From positions 22,748,828 to 22,812,827 of the forward strand of contig NC_087076.1 in NCBI RefSeq assembly GCF_026151205.1: a DNA stretch of 64,000 nucleotides, given 5' to 3'. The position numbers were made by a program, and so were the translations under genes. A model generated the notes under the pieces. That model saw only the letters and a program-made list of their open reading frames with translations. It was not told the origin of the DNA and did no database searches. Shown piece by piece: positions 23,301 through 33,037 of the stretch. Source of the stretch: Bolinopsis microptera (Eukaryota; Ctenophora; Tentaculata; Lobata; Bolinopsidae). Within the stretch, counting starts at the first letter, position 1; every line of letters begins with the position of its first letter.

Positions 23301-24716
23301 CGACTCGCCTCTCATCTCACCTAAAACATCTACTGAACATTGAGAATTACATGACTGATCACACTTCACTACACTACTACATAACTTACTACATTTAGAG
23401 GGTACATTAGACACAACACGGTCTTTTCCATTGAATAGCTGTTCCAACCAATCGTAACCACAGAAAACTTGAATCCAAGTTCTGCCAAAGAGAGTCGGAA
23501 ACGGTTCCTCCACAACATACAGCTCCATGTTCTCTCTACATTTACCTTTAAAATTCACTTTAACTTTCATCTTCCCGAGTATAGACTTAATCTCGCCGTT
23601 GGCAACTTTCAGAGTGTTCTTCGTCTTTACCAGTGCATCATACACAACTGACGAACTCACACGAGCACTCTCACACAAAGCTTGTACCGTTGTTACGCTC
23701 ACACTACTGCCACTATCAAACTCCATATTCAAAAAAATATCATCATTAATAGTAACTTTAACCATTGGTTTCTGACAAAAAACATTATCAATTCCAATTT
23801 CAAGTGGTTCAATAACATTACCTGACACCGTAACGTTACCTGACACATTCACGTGTCTCACTGACCACTCCAAAGAACTATTGACATCTGGACTCTGACT
23901 CTCAATTTCACTCTGCTCTTCAACATTGTGAGTTTTCTTCACAACATAACAGTTCTTCTTGATATGTCCAGTTTTCTTACATTTGAAACATTTAGTTTTG
24001 CAGTCGTCCTTAGTGTGTCCACTCAATGTACATCTCGTACATACAACTGAAGCTTTGAATTTGTTCGGCTCCCGTCTCTCCCATGATACTCTGTTAACAT
24101 CACTCTCGCTCATGTTCATCTGCGCTGCTTCCTCCTCTGTCTTCTCAGCAGCTAAAGCTAACTCTACCGCTCTCTCAAAAGTTAAGTTGGCTTCCCCTAA
24201 CAGCCTTTTCTTCATTTTCACACTCTTCATTCCAGCAATAAATTGATCGAGCATTCTCTCCTGAAAGTTCTCAAAGTCACAAAAGGTTGCGATTGTTTTC
24301 AGTTTGTTGATGTATTGACCAACTGTCTCGTTCACTTGTTTGCAGGAAGAAAACTTATATCTCTGAAGATGTATTGCAGGTTGCGGCATCAAGTGATCTA
24401 CTAACCTCTTCTTCAGGGTGTCATAGGTGCACAATCTCACTTCATCTGGGTTGCTCAAACTCTTGATTAGCCCATACATGCCACTGTCCAAGTACGATAG
24501 GAAAACTGCGGTATTTCCTTGAGTCGCATTCTGCGCATCCGTCCTTGCTGTTTCCACTGCTGCAGCGTTGCTGTTGTCATTAACGAGTTCCGGTATTGCT
24601 GGTACCGCTCTGAATAGCTGATTGGCTTGAGCGAACAACTCAAACCTCTCAAACCATGTTCTGCAATCTGCATCTGATGTTAAGAGTTCCAACTGTCCAA
24701 TAATCCTCGTCGCCAT
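20325..24716 (-). CDS. Ty3/gypsy Gag-Pol polyprotein
   Basis: 1,463 residues in one frame. Gag is N-terminal, followed by two CCHC zinc knuckles near residues 224-260 (CTRCTLSGHTKDDC, CFKCKKTGHIKKNC). An aspartic protease follows with its active site near 333 (EFDSGSSVSV). Reverse transcriptase has FSVIDVKSAYNHV, RLPYGVSSS and RIDDILISG near 707. RNase H has KLDTDASSRGLGAV near 850 and YSQIDREALAIVWAV. Integrase has the HHCC zinc site (LHLTHSGVSGMKTIARSYVW, CVECN) and catalytic Asp (HMDFAG), Asp (SDNGPQF) and Glu (SIAERLVQ). The C-terminal RIIRKHADHIQSLR and ARSYVWWP motifs suit the Mag-like branch. There is no stop or frameshift between gag and pol and no env gene. The RT box reads R-I-D-D where Y-x-D-D is usual. 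The ATG directly abuts the 5' LTR, so there is no separate leader. Confidence 0.96.
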   Translation of the reverse strand: MATRIIGQLELLTSDADCRTWFERFELFAQANQLFRAVPAIPELVNDNSNAAAVETARTDAQNATQGNTAVFLSYLDSGMYGLIKSLSNPDEVRLCTYDTLKKRLVDHLMPQPAIHLQRYKFSSCKQVNETVGQYINKLKTIATFCDFENFQERMLDQFIAGMKSVKMKKRLLGEANLTFERAVELALAAEKTEEEAAQMNMSESDVNRVSWERREPNKFKASVVCTRCTLSGHTKDDCKTKCFKCKKTGHIKKNCYVVKKTHNVEEQSEIESQSPDVNSSLEWSVRHVNVSGNVTVSGNVIEPLEIGIDNVFCQKPMVKVTINDDIFLNMEFDSGSSVSVTTVQALCESARVSSSVVYDALVKTKNTLKVANGEIKSILGKMKVKVNFKGKCRENMELYVVEEPFPTLFGRTWIQVFCGYDWLEQLFNGKDRVVSNVPSKCSKLCSSVVKCDQSCNSQCSVDVLGEMRGESSCVMSVVDKDEESKIGKDEEPKIDKDLQSEEGYPLNQVSEGIVTEKMITDYVESLKHDKIFKPGIGQISGVEAKFTLKEEAQPVFLKARNLPYSQREKVKNELMSLVDQNILEKVESSTWATPIVVVERGPKLRICGDYKSTLNKHLETKMYPLPSTEECFNSMVGGQKFSVIDVKSAYNHVKVREKDKKLTVINTHLGLFQWNRLPYGVSSSSGIFQETMDNTLKNIDKVCCRIDDILISGKDDREHLQNLQEVIRRLQERGFRCNRAKSKFFQDSVVYLGHQISRHGIQPVKSKVADLKAAPAPTNLAELISFLGAVNYYRRYLPNLSSVIEPLDSLRSSPWKWTKKEEVAFKELKDMLCSDAVLTLYDPNKKLKLDTDASSRGLGAVLSHVDKEGERPIEYISRTLSKAEKNYSQIDREALAIVWAVTRFHVYLWGNHFELVTDHKPLTFIFDPNKKLPEMATARITRYGLTLMSYQYSIKYRPTKDHANCDVLSRLPAPTKHKEETTIYDTVLKVTMEEALLDAGLVVRETMKDPILSRVFAYTMEGWPAKLDCTNEEMKEFQKRKTELSTEQGCLIWGNRVVIPVKLRQSVLDMLHLTHSGVSGMKTIARSYVWWPNLNQDLENMVKTCVECNKFGRSAPALTDHPWCRPTGPYQRIHMDFAGLFQGHMWLLVQDAYSKWPDIVKMNSTKTGALITVLRHIFARTGLPCVVVSDNGPQFTSEELRVFFKQNGIRHIPTPTYHPKSNSIAERLVQSFKNSMKKMWNDSKDLDKNLNNFLLTYRNTPHATTGQTPAIMMYNRTLRSKLHMLTPHDKEKVENLQADKQEQVLQSNPRIFCPKQPVRVQIDGKEWRPATIVRRLGESSNTYDIEHEGRIIRKHADHIQSLRRPIISLQQGNVSDKDPVSVRGETVSEQQDVSPLVEPGIVDPDIELPDNLRDNNDEPSEIDIRDDVIARQQTDDENVNVRRANLRDVPRVNYKMLNRYGK

Positions 24717-24845
24717 TGTAACGTCTTAGCCGTGGTACAAGAGAAACAGGGAAATCGTGAATCAGGATCTAAACCTAGACCCTACAAAATATAATAGGTG
24801 ATCAGTTATCAGTCTAAATATAAAATATAGTATCAATTTATAACA
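24717..24845 (-). repeat. 5' LTR of the Ty3 element
   Basis: 129 bp; promoter and transcription start must lie inside it. It ends CA directly before the gag ATG. Confidence 0.95.
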
Positions 24846-24884
24846 ATCTCTACTTCCAGGAGCTGTTTGGAGTAATAACTAAAG

Positions 24885-24925
24885 ACCGAGGAGGACTCAG
24901 ATGTAAACATGAGTCCTCCTCGGTG
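24885..24925. repeat. Perfect 15-bp-arm hairpin
   Basis: accgaggaggactca, a spacer of about 10 bases, then tgagtcctcctcggt. It lies 40 bp from the Ty3 insertion, in older decayed sequence. Confidence 0.85.
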
Positions 24926-25099
24926 AACAAGGTAGTACAGGGCAGGTTCTTGACATGGGAGACACAACGCAATTAGACTTTATTGGAACAACCTTATCTA
25001 CAACTACAAGATGAGCCCAGCTCTCCTTAAATTCCATCTAAACTCGACAAAATAATGTGGCTAATACCCCTGCTAATATGAAGCTGTGAAGCTATTCGA

Positions 25100-25750
25100 G
25101 GACAGGAAACTTTTGGAAGACGTGCAACATCAACCACATCCTGGCTGTCTACTGTCTGTAGTGTAGCAAGAAACTCCAAGAGATACAACTGGAGGCATGA
25201 CAACGTTCTGCGTGTCATAGCTGGAGCCTTGCTAGACCAACTCAAGACTTACAATTCCGCATTTTCCACGCCCTCCGACAAATAATCGTTACGATTCAAG
25301 TTGAAGAATGGGAGCTATGATGAGCTGAAGTTGAGGAAGGAGATGCCGTTTGAGAGGGCGAACGACTGGATGCTGATCTGGGACGAGGACACGATACAAC
25401 ACATCTACAACACATCCGAGAGACCTGAAATTGTAGAGAGAAGTGGTTCTGATAGAACTGACTTGTGGTGACCAAGTCGTGCGTAAATAAGTAAGGTACA
25501 ACAGCTAGAGCTGGCATCGACGGGTGAGTTTGGAAAGCTCAGCTCTTTACGGTAGAGATTGGGTTACCAGCTCTACTCAACTGCTTTGGACTGACGAAGA
25601 GAACGAAGAAGAAAGCACTGAATGAGGCTGCTTTGGTCGCTCTTCAATGTTCTTATGCCATTTAGTTAGCCCGTGACAGCAAGAAATGGTCTACCTTCTA
25701 CGAAATCGCAAGGTAGAAGCCATAAACTGCGAAAGCTGGACCCATAAAAC
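25100..25750 (+). pseudogene. Decayed retroelement fragment
   Basis: Scattered frames recall an invertebrate reverse-transcriptase family: RHDNVLRVIAGALLDQLK near 25190-25250, then ERANDWMLIWDEDTIQHIY and, in another frame, WKAQLFTVEIGLPALL followed by KALNEAALVALQCSYAI near 25530-25660. The last resembles the tail after the RT of these elements (VELTVPWE...VEVG type). Many stops and shifts. The assignment rests on remembered family motifs. Confidence 0.45.
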
Positions 25751-25870
25751 ATGCGAAAGCTGCAACGAGGATCGCAAGTACTGGTGGAATACACGTACAG
25801 TAATGGCTTGCTGACTAGATGTATAGATGGAGTTGCTATCGAACGATACAGAACTCAGGTAAACATCTAA

Positions 25871-26034
25871 ACCTGTTATAGTTGATTTTTCTCATACACT
25901 TTATAGCTCTTAAATTAGAAGCAAATCAAAGCCTTCATGTTGTGTAACAGTTTGGTAGGTAGGGCGTGGATCTGTGAACTAATTATACTTGGTAATGCTG
26001 TAATTTAACATATTCACAGTACATAATTCTATGC
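25871..26034. other. No feature recognised
   Basis: AT-rich spacer before the G-run repeat. Confidence 0.3.
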
Positions 26035-26160
26035 AATCATGATAGCATCGGGGGGGGGGGGGGATCATATGCTTAGTACCGTGGTCATATTTTCTTCCAA
26101 AACACAGTTAGTACATGGCACATTTCCCAGAAAAACAGGTACATGGTACTAAGGGGGGTG
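26035..26160. repeat. G-run / AGTACC repeat, copy 1
   Basis: A poly-G run, then gatcatatgcttagtaccgt, tcatattttcttccaaaaca and cacatttcccagaaaaacag. The same order recurs at 27705-27830, and its first part at about 39935-40015. Boundaries uncertain. Confidence 0.75.
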
Positions 26161-26204
26161 TCCAATATTATGTCAAATGTATTTGCGACTGCTATAAGAC
26201 ATAA

Positions 26205-26462
26205 CTACATCGAAATCCCGTCGACCTTCTTCAATCTAAAAATATCGTAAAATATTTCCATGATGTCCAATTTAGTTGACTCACTCAACCCCGACACCAA
26301 GGCATCCAAATCTTGTGGAAAGCAGATTTTGTGGCACTCCTGTACAATCAATTTGATAATACCCTCTGTCAAGTCATTATCGAGAAACGGCATTGATCCA
26401 AAGCTGATTTGATCCATGAGGTCTTTCAACGCTTTTTCAAAATTGTCTCTTTTGACAGTCTG
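26205..26462 (-). CDS. Possible terminal exon of an unidentified gene
   Basis: A strong acceptor (attttctcag, minus sense) at about 26463 opens a frame of about 85 codons ending at 26205. It reads TVKRDNFEKALKDLMDQISF, then NDLTEGIIKLIVQECHK and LDALVSGLSESTKLDIMEIF. Composition is helical and protein-like, with no low-complexity bias. I do not recognise the family. A donor-like site at about 26637 (gcag|gtaagt) lies upstream, but its frame does not join cleanly. It may be a real gene end, a pseudogene or chance. Confidence 0.35.
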   Translation of the reverse strand, partial: QTVKRDNFEKALKDLMDQISFGSMPFLDNDLTEGIIKLIVQECHKICFPQDLDALVSGLSESTKLDIMEIFYDIFRLKKVDGISM

Positions 26463-26924
26463 AGAAAATGATCATAGTCGTAAAAATAATTCACAAATAA
26501 TCTCCTCTACATATATAGGGACACCAGGTTCTAGCACATTCATAAATATTTTGTCGCTTGACAATTGGGTTTAACTGGATGGAACTAAAACAATCAGTCT
26601 TTCTTCCGTTTTAGAAAAGATATGCCTTAAACTTACCTGCGAAAGATTGAGCGACGTCTAAGTATTTTTTACGTTTCCATGGATACGGGCAATTCGGGGG
26701 TCTCCCGATAATCTGTAGATGGCTGAACTCATTCACTCTGCCGACTGCCTATATTGTCGATAATAATAATCTACATTACAATGTTTTATAGGGACATATT
26801 CACTGTATGCTACATTTCGAATCTTTTATTTGGTATTCTAGGAACCATGGAACGTTCTTTGAAAATCTCTAAACAGTTAAAATTGAATAGTTAGTGTGTC
26901 ACTCAAATCAGTTATCTACACTCA

Positions 26925-27033
26925 GCTCGGAGCTGACTCAGCTCTGTACACACATTCCATGAGGAATTCCACATTCCATGAGGAATGTGTGTACAGAGCA
27001 GGCTGAGTCAGCTCCGAGTCAGCTCCGAGCTGC
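26925..27033. repeat. Long hairpin (inverted repeat)
   Basis: Arms of about 37 bp: cagctcggagctgactcag plus ctctgtacacacattcc, and its inverse, around a short centre that repeats ccacattccatgagga. A 3' extension repeats agtcagctccgag. Confidence 0.85.
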
Positions 27034-28400
27034 AGTAATCACCGTTGTAGCACGTGCGCGCGGCTCAGATCACGTTCTGGGTCACGGACAGAATTATACA
27101 TCAGTTATAATACACCAGTTTTAATATAAAATACACTTCTTTCAGCAGTTCTTTCTAAGTTTGTCCGCGCTTCTCTTCCGGTTTTTATCACCGGCGTACT
27201 GAGGGGCCGGGGTGTTGACATATGTTACTTAATCAGCCGATGGGGCGGGGGGGGGGGGGGGAATTAACTGTATCGTTATTTAGCTTAATTATTCAATGTG
27301 TGATTTTTTCAGGAAGCTTCCGTTAAATCTTTAGTCTCAGGATTTAAGACGGCTTGATCTTTCAGTCGTATATAATATATTTCGATAATAATTAGTAATA
27401 CTGACTCTGTGTTGATAACGTATTATGTGAACGGTCCATAAATCACTATAACACAACACCGGAACTTCGATATATTCATAAGTTCGTCCCGTGAATTTTC
27501 AAGTACAGACGGTAAAGTGAACTGTTTTTCGGTGGTTATTTCGCCGAAAATTTAATAAACACGAATGAAGGATGTTTACCGTTTAGAACACTATAATGTA
27601 GTATTAATAGTTTTAAGAGATCATATTATATACAAATGACACGTGACATGGATCAATCAATATAGCCACACACTTGTATTGGTACAATCGCTAGATTGTA
27701 ATCGGGGATGGGGGGGGGGGGATCATACAATTAGTACCGTAGGTGACGTTGGGGGGGTCATATTTTCTTCCAAAACACAGTTATTACATGGCACATTTCC
27801 CAGAAAAACAGGCACATGGTACTAAGCCCAAAAAACCCATTTCACCTCTAATTTCAATTTTGAGTATTTTTGGGATTTTGAGTTTATTCCTGTTTTTGTA
27901 ACTTTTTATTTCATCTAATTCGACTACATTGAAAACAAAACCCCTAGTGGGTATAATTTTCCCACTGTTTAATGAGCTGTTTAAAGCTGTTTATATACTA
28001 AGACACAGTTAGTACCGTGATTTCTCAACATTTAATACCACAGTTCTGTATAAATGTGTATATGTTTAGCTACGCTTAACATGTTTTTACGCTAAACATA
28101 TTATATAAACTAATAAAGAATGGCTATGCCATAAGACCAAACGTATGGGGTAATTTTTTACATCTCTTAAATATAGATTATATTTTTAGGAGGGGATCTA
28201 CAATTTGCAAAGACGATTTATTTTCGGCCAGAAATTTACGGAGTTCATTCGTCTTCAGTCTTGGTGCAGTTGTTTCTCTCACTATCAGGTATTACTATTC
28301 ACTATTCAACCATGCTGCCTGGCTTGAACCCTGTTTGTTAAAACCTTCATGTATATTGCATGTTCATTATTTATTGAAAAATAAATCAGATTTGTGAACA
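27034..28400. other. Repeat-rich spacer
   Basis: Contains a GATTACG-family remnant at about 27225-27440 (G-run, then gataacgtattatgtgaacg). Copy 2 of the G-run / AGTACC repeat follows at 27705-27830. No gene seen. Confidence 0.55.
27705..27830. repeat. G-run / AGTACC repeat, copy 2
   Basis: Matches 26035-26160 (gatcata..ttagtaccgt, tcatattttcttccaaaaca, cacatttcccagaaaaacag), with an extra ggtgacgttggggggg insert. Confidence 0.78.
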
Positions 28401-28413
28401 TTTCTTTCCCTCA

Positions 28414-29569
28414 GTGACGGTTCGAGGAGACACTGCATCGCAATGCTCGGTGAAGATACGGGGATATGAGGCTGTTATCTCTCTCTCAAAGTCCACTGCA
28501 CGTCGTCACAGAGCCTCAATCCGATCAGAGCAAGCAGCAAAGATCAAAAGAGACTTAACGTCCAATGTCAGACAGAAAAATTTCGACGGAAAACTCCTGG
28601 CAGACCTCGGAGGATTTAGGAAAGTAAACAGACTGGCTGTGGTCCTAGTACAAGATGAGGAGAACAAGATACTCGCAATCTGTAAGACGAGTGACTCTAC
28701 AAGGACTATGACGAAGCAGACAAAGTGAAGAAGACTCTCGACGACCGGAGCCTAGCAGATAAAATGATAGCCGTTGGATTTGATACGACATCATCCAATA
28801 CTGGTGGAGTTCACAAAAGGGCATGTACTATTCTTCAGCAGCTCCTCAATCGACAATCGACAGATACTCAGGATGGCCTACCCGCCTGGAGACATCACGT
28901 CCTGGAGGCGGAGCTTGTAAGAGGATCTGCCTCCAAGCAACTGTTCGGTGACACAACATCACTCGAAATAACCCTTTTCAAGATCAAGAAGACCTCCTGG
29001 GAAGATCTCTATCTGCAGAACATCGTCCTTCCCGATATCCTTACTTGCTACAGGAACGACGTAGGATTAGGAGACCTTCTATCCTTCATTAATCACATCC
29101 GCCAACTCAACAACCAGCCCAGGAGATTACAATGAATTCCTAGAGCTTGCTAAACTAATCGAGTGAGAAAGCATAGAGATGAAGAAAGGATTCCTCCAGA
29201 TACAATGACCTGGAGCTGACCACCATCCACCATGCCATATACATTATGAAGACGGCTCTTCTTCATTAGCTACCATTTCACTGGACGAAGAAGAGAAACG
29301 TGTTCACTTTGTTGTCTTCGTTTACTTGAGAGCTTGGTTCTTTCCTTGAATCTGCAGCCTCCGACGACATCCGTTTGTTACATAGTCTTCAGAGTGTAGA
29401 CAGAGTATCAGCCATCACCACGACAGTCCTCAACAGGCACACATGGTACCTAACTGAAGAGCAAATCCCACTATCCTTGTTTGATAAAGACCTACCTCTA
29501 GAGCTAAGAAGTCTCCTTGCAGCAAGAATAGGCCAAAAAACTCTTGGAGCAATTCAAGTTGAAACTTGA
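28414..29569 (+). pseudogene. Decayed transposase-like gene
   Basis: Three successive open pieces read as one broken protein. 28414-28728 gives SKSTARRHRASIRSEQAAKI, FDGKLLADLGGFRKVNRLAV and VQDEENKILAI. 28725-29135 gives KMIAVGFDTTSSNTGGVHKR, ACTILQQLLNRQ, WRHHVLEAELVRGSA and SLEITLFKIKK. 29130-29569 gives YNEFLELAKLIE, YIMKTALL and, near the end, TWYLTEEQIPLSLFDKDLP. The FDTTSSNTG...ACRHHxLE order is that of an uncharacterised, widely repeated invertebrate protein, probably with an RNase H-like hAT-type fold. Stops and shifts near 28728, 29135 and 29200-29370 make it dead. No termini were found. Confidence 0.62.
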
Positions 29570-30255
29570 AAATTTGTTTGATTGTTATTGAGCGTTATGA
29601 ACGTCAATTAAGTCTAATTGATCAAAAATTATTTAGATATGTTTTGGTTTTATGAACCTCTTTATAATGACCAGGTGGTATGACCAAATAGGGATGTTGG
29701 TATAATTTCTCGTACGGATTAGGGTTTTCAACATATGCTCTGCGCTCTAGTTTGGGTTTGGATTTTAAATAGTCAATAAGGACTACTTGAAGTACGTGTT
29801 AACTGTTAAAGTATATTATGCGTTAGTCGAGTGTTGAGTGATTAATCATCTTCGCATGTTCAGTATATAATAGACCTTGTTGTAGAAACTTACTCTTAGT
29901 ACGGTGCTCCGCAGTTAATGTCATTCTGTATTATACGAAAAATGCATAGCTAGCAGTAGCATGAGGTATGATAACCTCTCGTATCGAAATCTTTGAAATA
30001 TCTAATCTAGTCTTATTACCTGGGGACCCTGTTTTTTAGGTTTTCATACACGTATCAATCAAGAATATTATTAAAATTAACTTAAGTCTCATATTAATAT
30101 AACGACTGTTTGAGAACACAAAGCCCGGGGTTCCCGGGTAAATTCAAAGCTAGGAATCATGATTAGTGATTTGTGTATTTGGTACTGGCCATAGCACTCT
30201 CGTAAATCTATTTGTCAATAGTTTACGAATGTCTCCATCATTGATCATGTTCTGG
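29570..30255. other. No gene recognised
   Basis: AT-rich spacer. A partial TTACCTGGGG element (left end only) starts at about 30016. Confidence 0.4.
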
Positions 30256-31860
30256 ACCCTGGTCATTAGGAAAGTTCGCACGAGATGGACCACGTTTTTT
30301 CCAATTTAACTTTAGAAGATTGTCACAGCAACAACTTTTAAGATAGGCATATGATATTTCACAAGTCTATATTTCAACTAATTGAGCTTCGATTAATAAA
30401 ATTTGTGAAGCATTTAGTCGAGGGCAAATTGAGGCTAACGAGTCATTTTACATTTTGTATTCTAATGACAGCTTCCAAGTATGTAATAAAAGTTTAAACC
30501 TGTTCAATCGATTTGTCAGATCGAACTCTTTCAGAATCCGAAGTGAAGAGGGAAATTTTTCGCTAATTGAGAGGAAAATGAGGCTAACAAGTCATTACTA
30601 AGTTATGAATTATATTTGAATTATAACGTCTATCAGAGTATCCTCTGAACTAAAATTCATGAGATGGATGCTCTAGGTCGAAGGCTGGCCCAGCCGACCC
30701 CTTTTTTCCTTCTAGTTCTAATGGAGGGTAAAGTGAGGCTGACAAATCTTTTCTAATTTTTGAATTATGTTTAAGCAATAACGTCCTTTAAACTATCCTT
30801 TGCCCTGGTATACATTATATGGATACTTTAGGTCGATGGTAGACTCCACCTACCCTTTCTGTCTTTTGATGGAGGGTAAAATAAGGCTAACTATCAAGGT
30901 TTTGTTCATTTCTTGTTCTACTGCTTCTTCGGACTAGCCCTTCAAATTGTTTCTGTCTAACCTGTATTCATGATTAGTTGATAATCATATACTAACCTGA
31001 CATGAGTTTTGAGAGGTGAGATTGAGGCTAACTCATGACACTCTTATTATAATATTTAATTTCTGAAATGTTGAGCTTGAAGAGGATGAATCAATCTTTA
31101 TTGTTGACATATTAGATAGTCACAATACCGAACCTACTCAAAAATATACACAAAAATATACTTGTTAGCCTCATTTCACCCTCTCAAAAGGTGGTTAGCC
31201 TCATTTTCACCTCGAATATTTGAAGCTTAGATACCGATTAAGTATAATCCCAAGGAATTTCATGTGCAACCTTGATATCAAGTAACTTGTGAGCTGTTAA
31301 CCTGTTTCCGTACATTAAAGTTGAAATGCGGTCGAATTCTTTATTAGCCTCATTTCGGCATCCTACAAGTAGACTCTGCGATTTCTGAAATGTTGAGCTT
31401 GAAGAGGATAAATCAATCTTTGTTGTTGACATATTTAAGATAGTCACAATACCGAACCTACTCGAAAATATACACAAAAGTATACTTGTTAGCCTCATTT
31501 CACCCTCTCAAAAGGTGGTTAGCCTCATTTTCACTTCGAATAGATCTCGATCAAGTATAATCACAATGGATTATACTTGCAACTTGGATATCATGGACGT
31601 TACACGAGAAAGTTATTTTTTGAAAGTGATGGGGCTAATTCGTTAGCCTCAATTGTCCCTCGCAGTTAAATCACTCCTACTGAGTCTAGTGAGTAAGCTA
31701 AGAGGTCGCCGGACATCTCATTTTAAAGCCGTATCGATTTTCTATACGCATACCAAAAATCAAATGCGTAACTAAAACAGAAATGAAATTACAGAAGTTT
31801 TAAATTTTTTGTCAAAAACCGAACTTTTAGGGGTGTTTCACTGTTTCTAATGACCAGGGT
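30256..31860. mobile_element. 1.6-kb foldback element with a 149-bp internal periodicity
   Basis: The ends are inverse: ACCCTGGTCATTAG at 30256 and ctaatgaccagggt ending at 31860. Inside, the motif gaggctaac recurs at 30431, 30580, 30735, 30883 (variant) and 31024, spaced 141-155 bp. It then appears inverted (gttagcctc) at 31194, 31343, 31488 and 31642, spaced 145-154 bp, with extra inverted copies at 31164 and 31518. 31055-31215 is repeated at about 31380-31545. No coding capacity. Confidence 0.8.
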
Positions 31861-32570
31861 TACTGTTCTCTTTAAAGTATGTAATCAAATTATTCCCAAT
31901 TATTAGAATATCTAAGTTAACATAGATTTTGTGATATGTCTACAACCTTTTTCCACTTGATTATATTTACCGGTGGACCTCGGGCTTTTGTAATCATTAA
32001 CACGATTGATAGATATGGTGGAATTACATTGAATTGCATTGGTCACGTTTTTGCTGGGGAGTGCTCGGCTATAGTTTTACCGGGGTTTTACCTAATTCAT
32101 CATGTTGTAATGGTAAAACCATGCAAGGACAGTCTGTTCTGTCAGGGTGCGCTAGATCGGAGAGTGAACAATTAAAATCGTGATTCTTTTGCTTTTATTC
32201 CTTGCATTGCCGCATGAATACTGATACTTGCCGCACAATAATAGTAAATACTCTGTTAAGACACATGACACAGTATAATTAAGTTGGCCTAAGCTACCAC
32301 TTGTATAAAGGAAACCTTTAACATGACAATGAACACTGATAACAAGTAAAGTTGCCATTCTGTCAAAAACTGCCTTCATGAACGTTTAAAAAGTTACCGA
32401 GATGAGATTAATAATTTGTTATTATTATAATGTATTGTACAAACTTGCGCAAGGTTAATGGTCCTGTTGTCTTAAGTGTACACCCTTGCTGAGGAAAAAG
32501 TATATCATGGGTCTGAACGAATCTATTATATTACGTGTTTCTTTCGGTCGAATGTGATTACCGTCTTGAA
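31861..32570. other. No gene recognised
   Basis: Spacer with short frames only. Confidence 0.4.
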
Positions 32571-32573
32571 AGT

Positions 32574-32850
32574 TTGCACGAAGTCGATCCTGTAAATGTA
32601 TACTCCTTGTCTAGTAATTAAGTAATTTCTACAATCTCCATGTGTTTTTCCTTTTCAGACTATTATATATATATCACAGGTTACGCCAAATTATAATGAC
32701 ATCGGTGTGCTCAAAGAAATCATTGACATCACTGCACGAAGTCAATCCTGTGAAAGTATACTTCTTGCTTAGTAATTTCTACTATTACACGTGTGTCACG
32801 CCAAATTATAGTGATATCAGTGTGTAAAGTAATCGTTGACATCACTCCGC
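32574..32850. repeat. Diverged tandem duplication
   Basis: gcacgaagtcgatcctgtaa ... tagtaatttcta and acgccaaattataatgacat ... cattgacatcac each occur twice, roughly 125-160 bp apart. Confidence 0.75.
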
Positions 32851-33037
32851 AACTGCGCGTCTTTTGGCGCGTATTTTGCTGGAATTCATCAATTCCTGGC
32901 TAGATCGGCGAGATGCGCTACTGTGCCGCGCCGAGCTGCCATGAATTGACATCGTCAATTAAATGTGGTTGTACTTAAAATGGTAGGAGTAAGACATTTT
33001 TATAGTTTTTCTTTCATCAAAGTTTTTTTCGGACATT

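Larger units (their letters stand above)
19886..24845 (-). mobile_element. Complete Ty3/gypsy LTR retrotransposon (Mag-like)
   Basis: 4,960-bp element flanked by the 5-bp target duplication ATCTC (19881-19885 and 24846-24850). LTRs at 19886-20014 and 24717-24845 are 129 bp, run TG...CA on the minus strand and look identical by eye. A GA-rich polypurine tract (gagagagagagc) lies just inside the 3' LTR (about 20015-20026, minus sense). The 5' LTR is followed at once by ATGGCGACGAGG. TGGCGACGAGG is in the right place for a tRNA primer-binding site, which would overlap the gag start. One open frame fills most of the interior. Identical LTRs and an open frame imply a very recent insertion. Confidence 0.97.
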
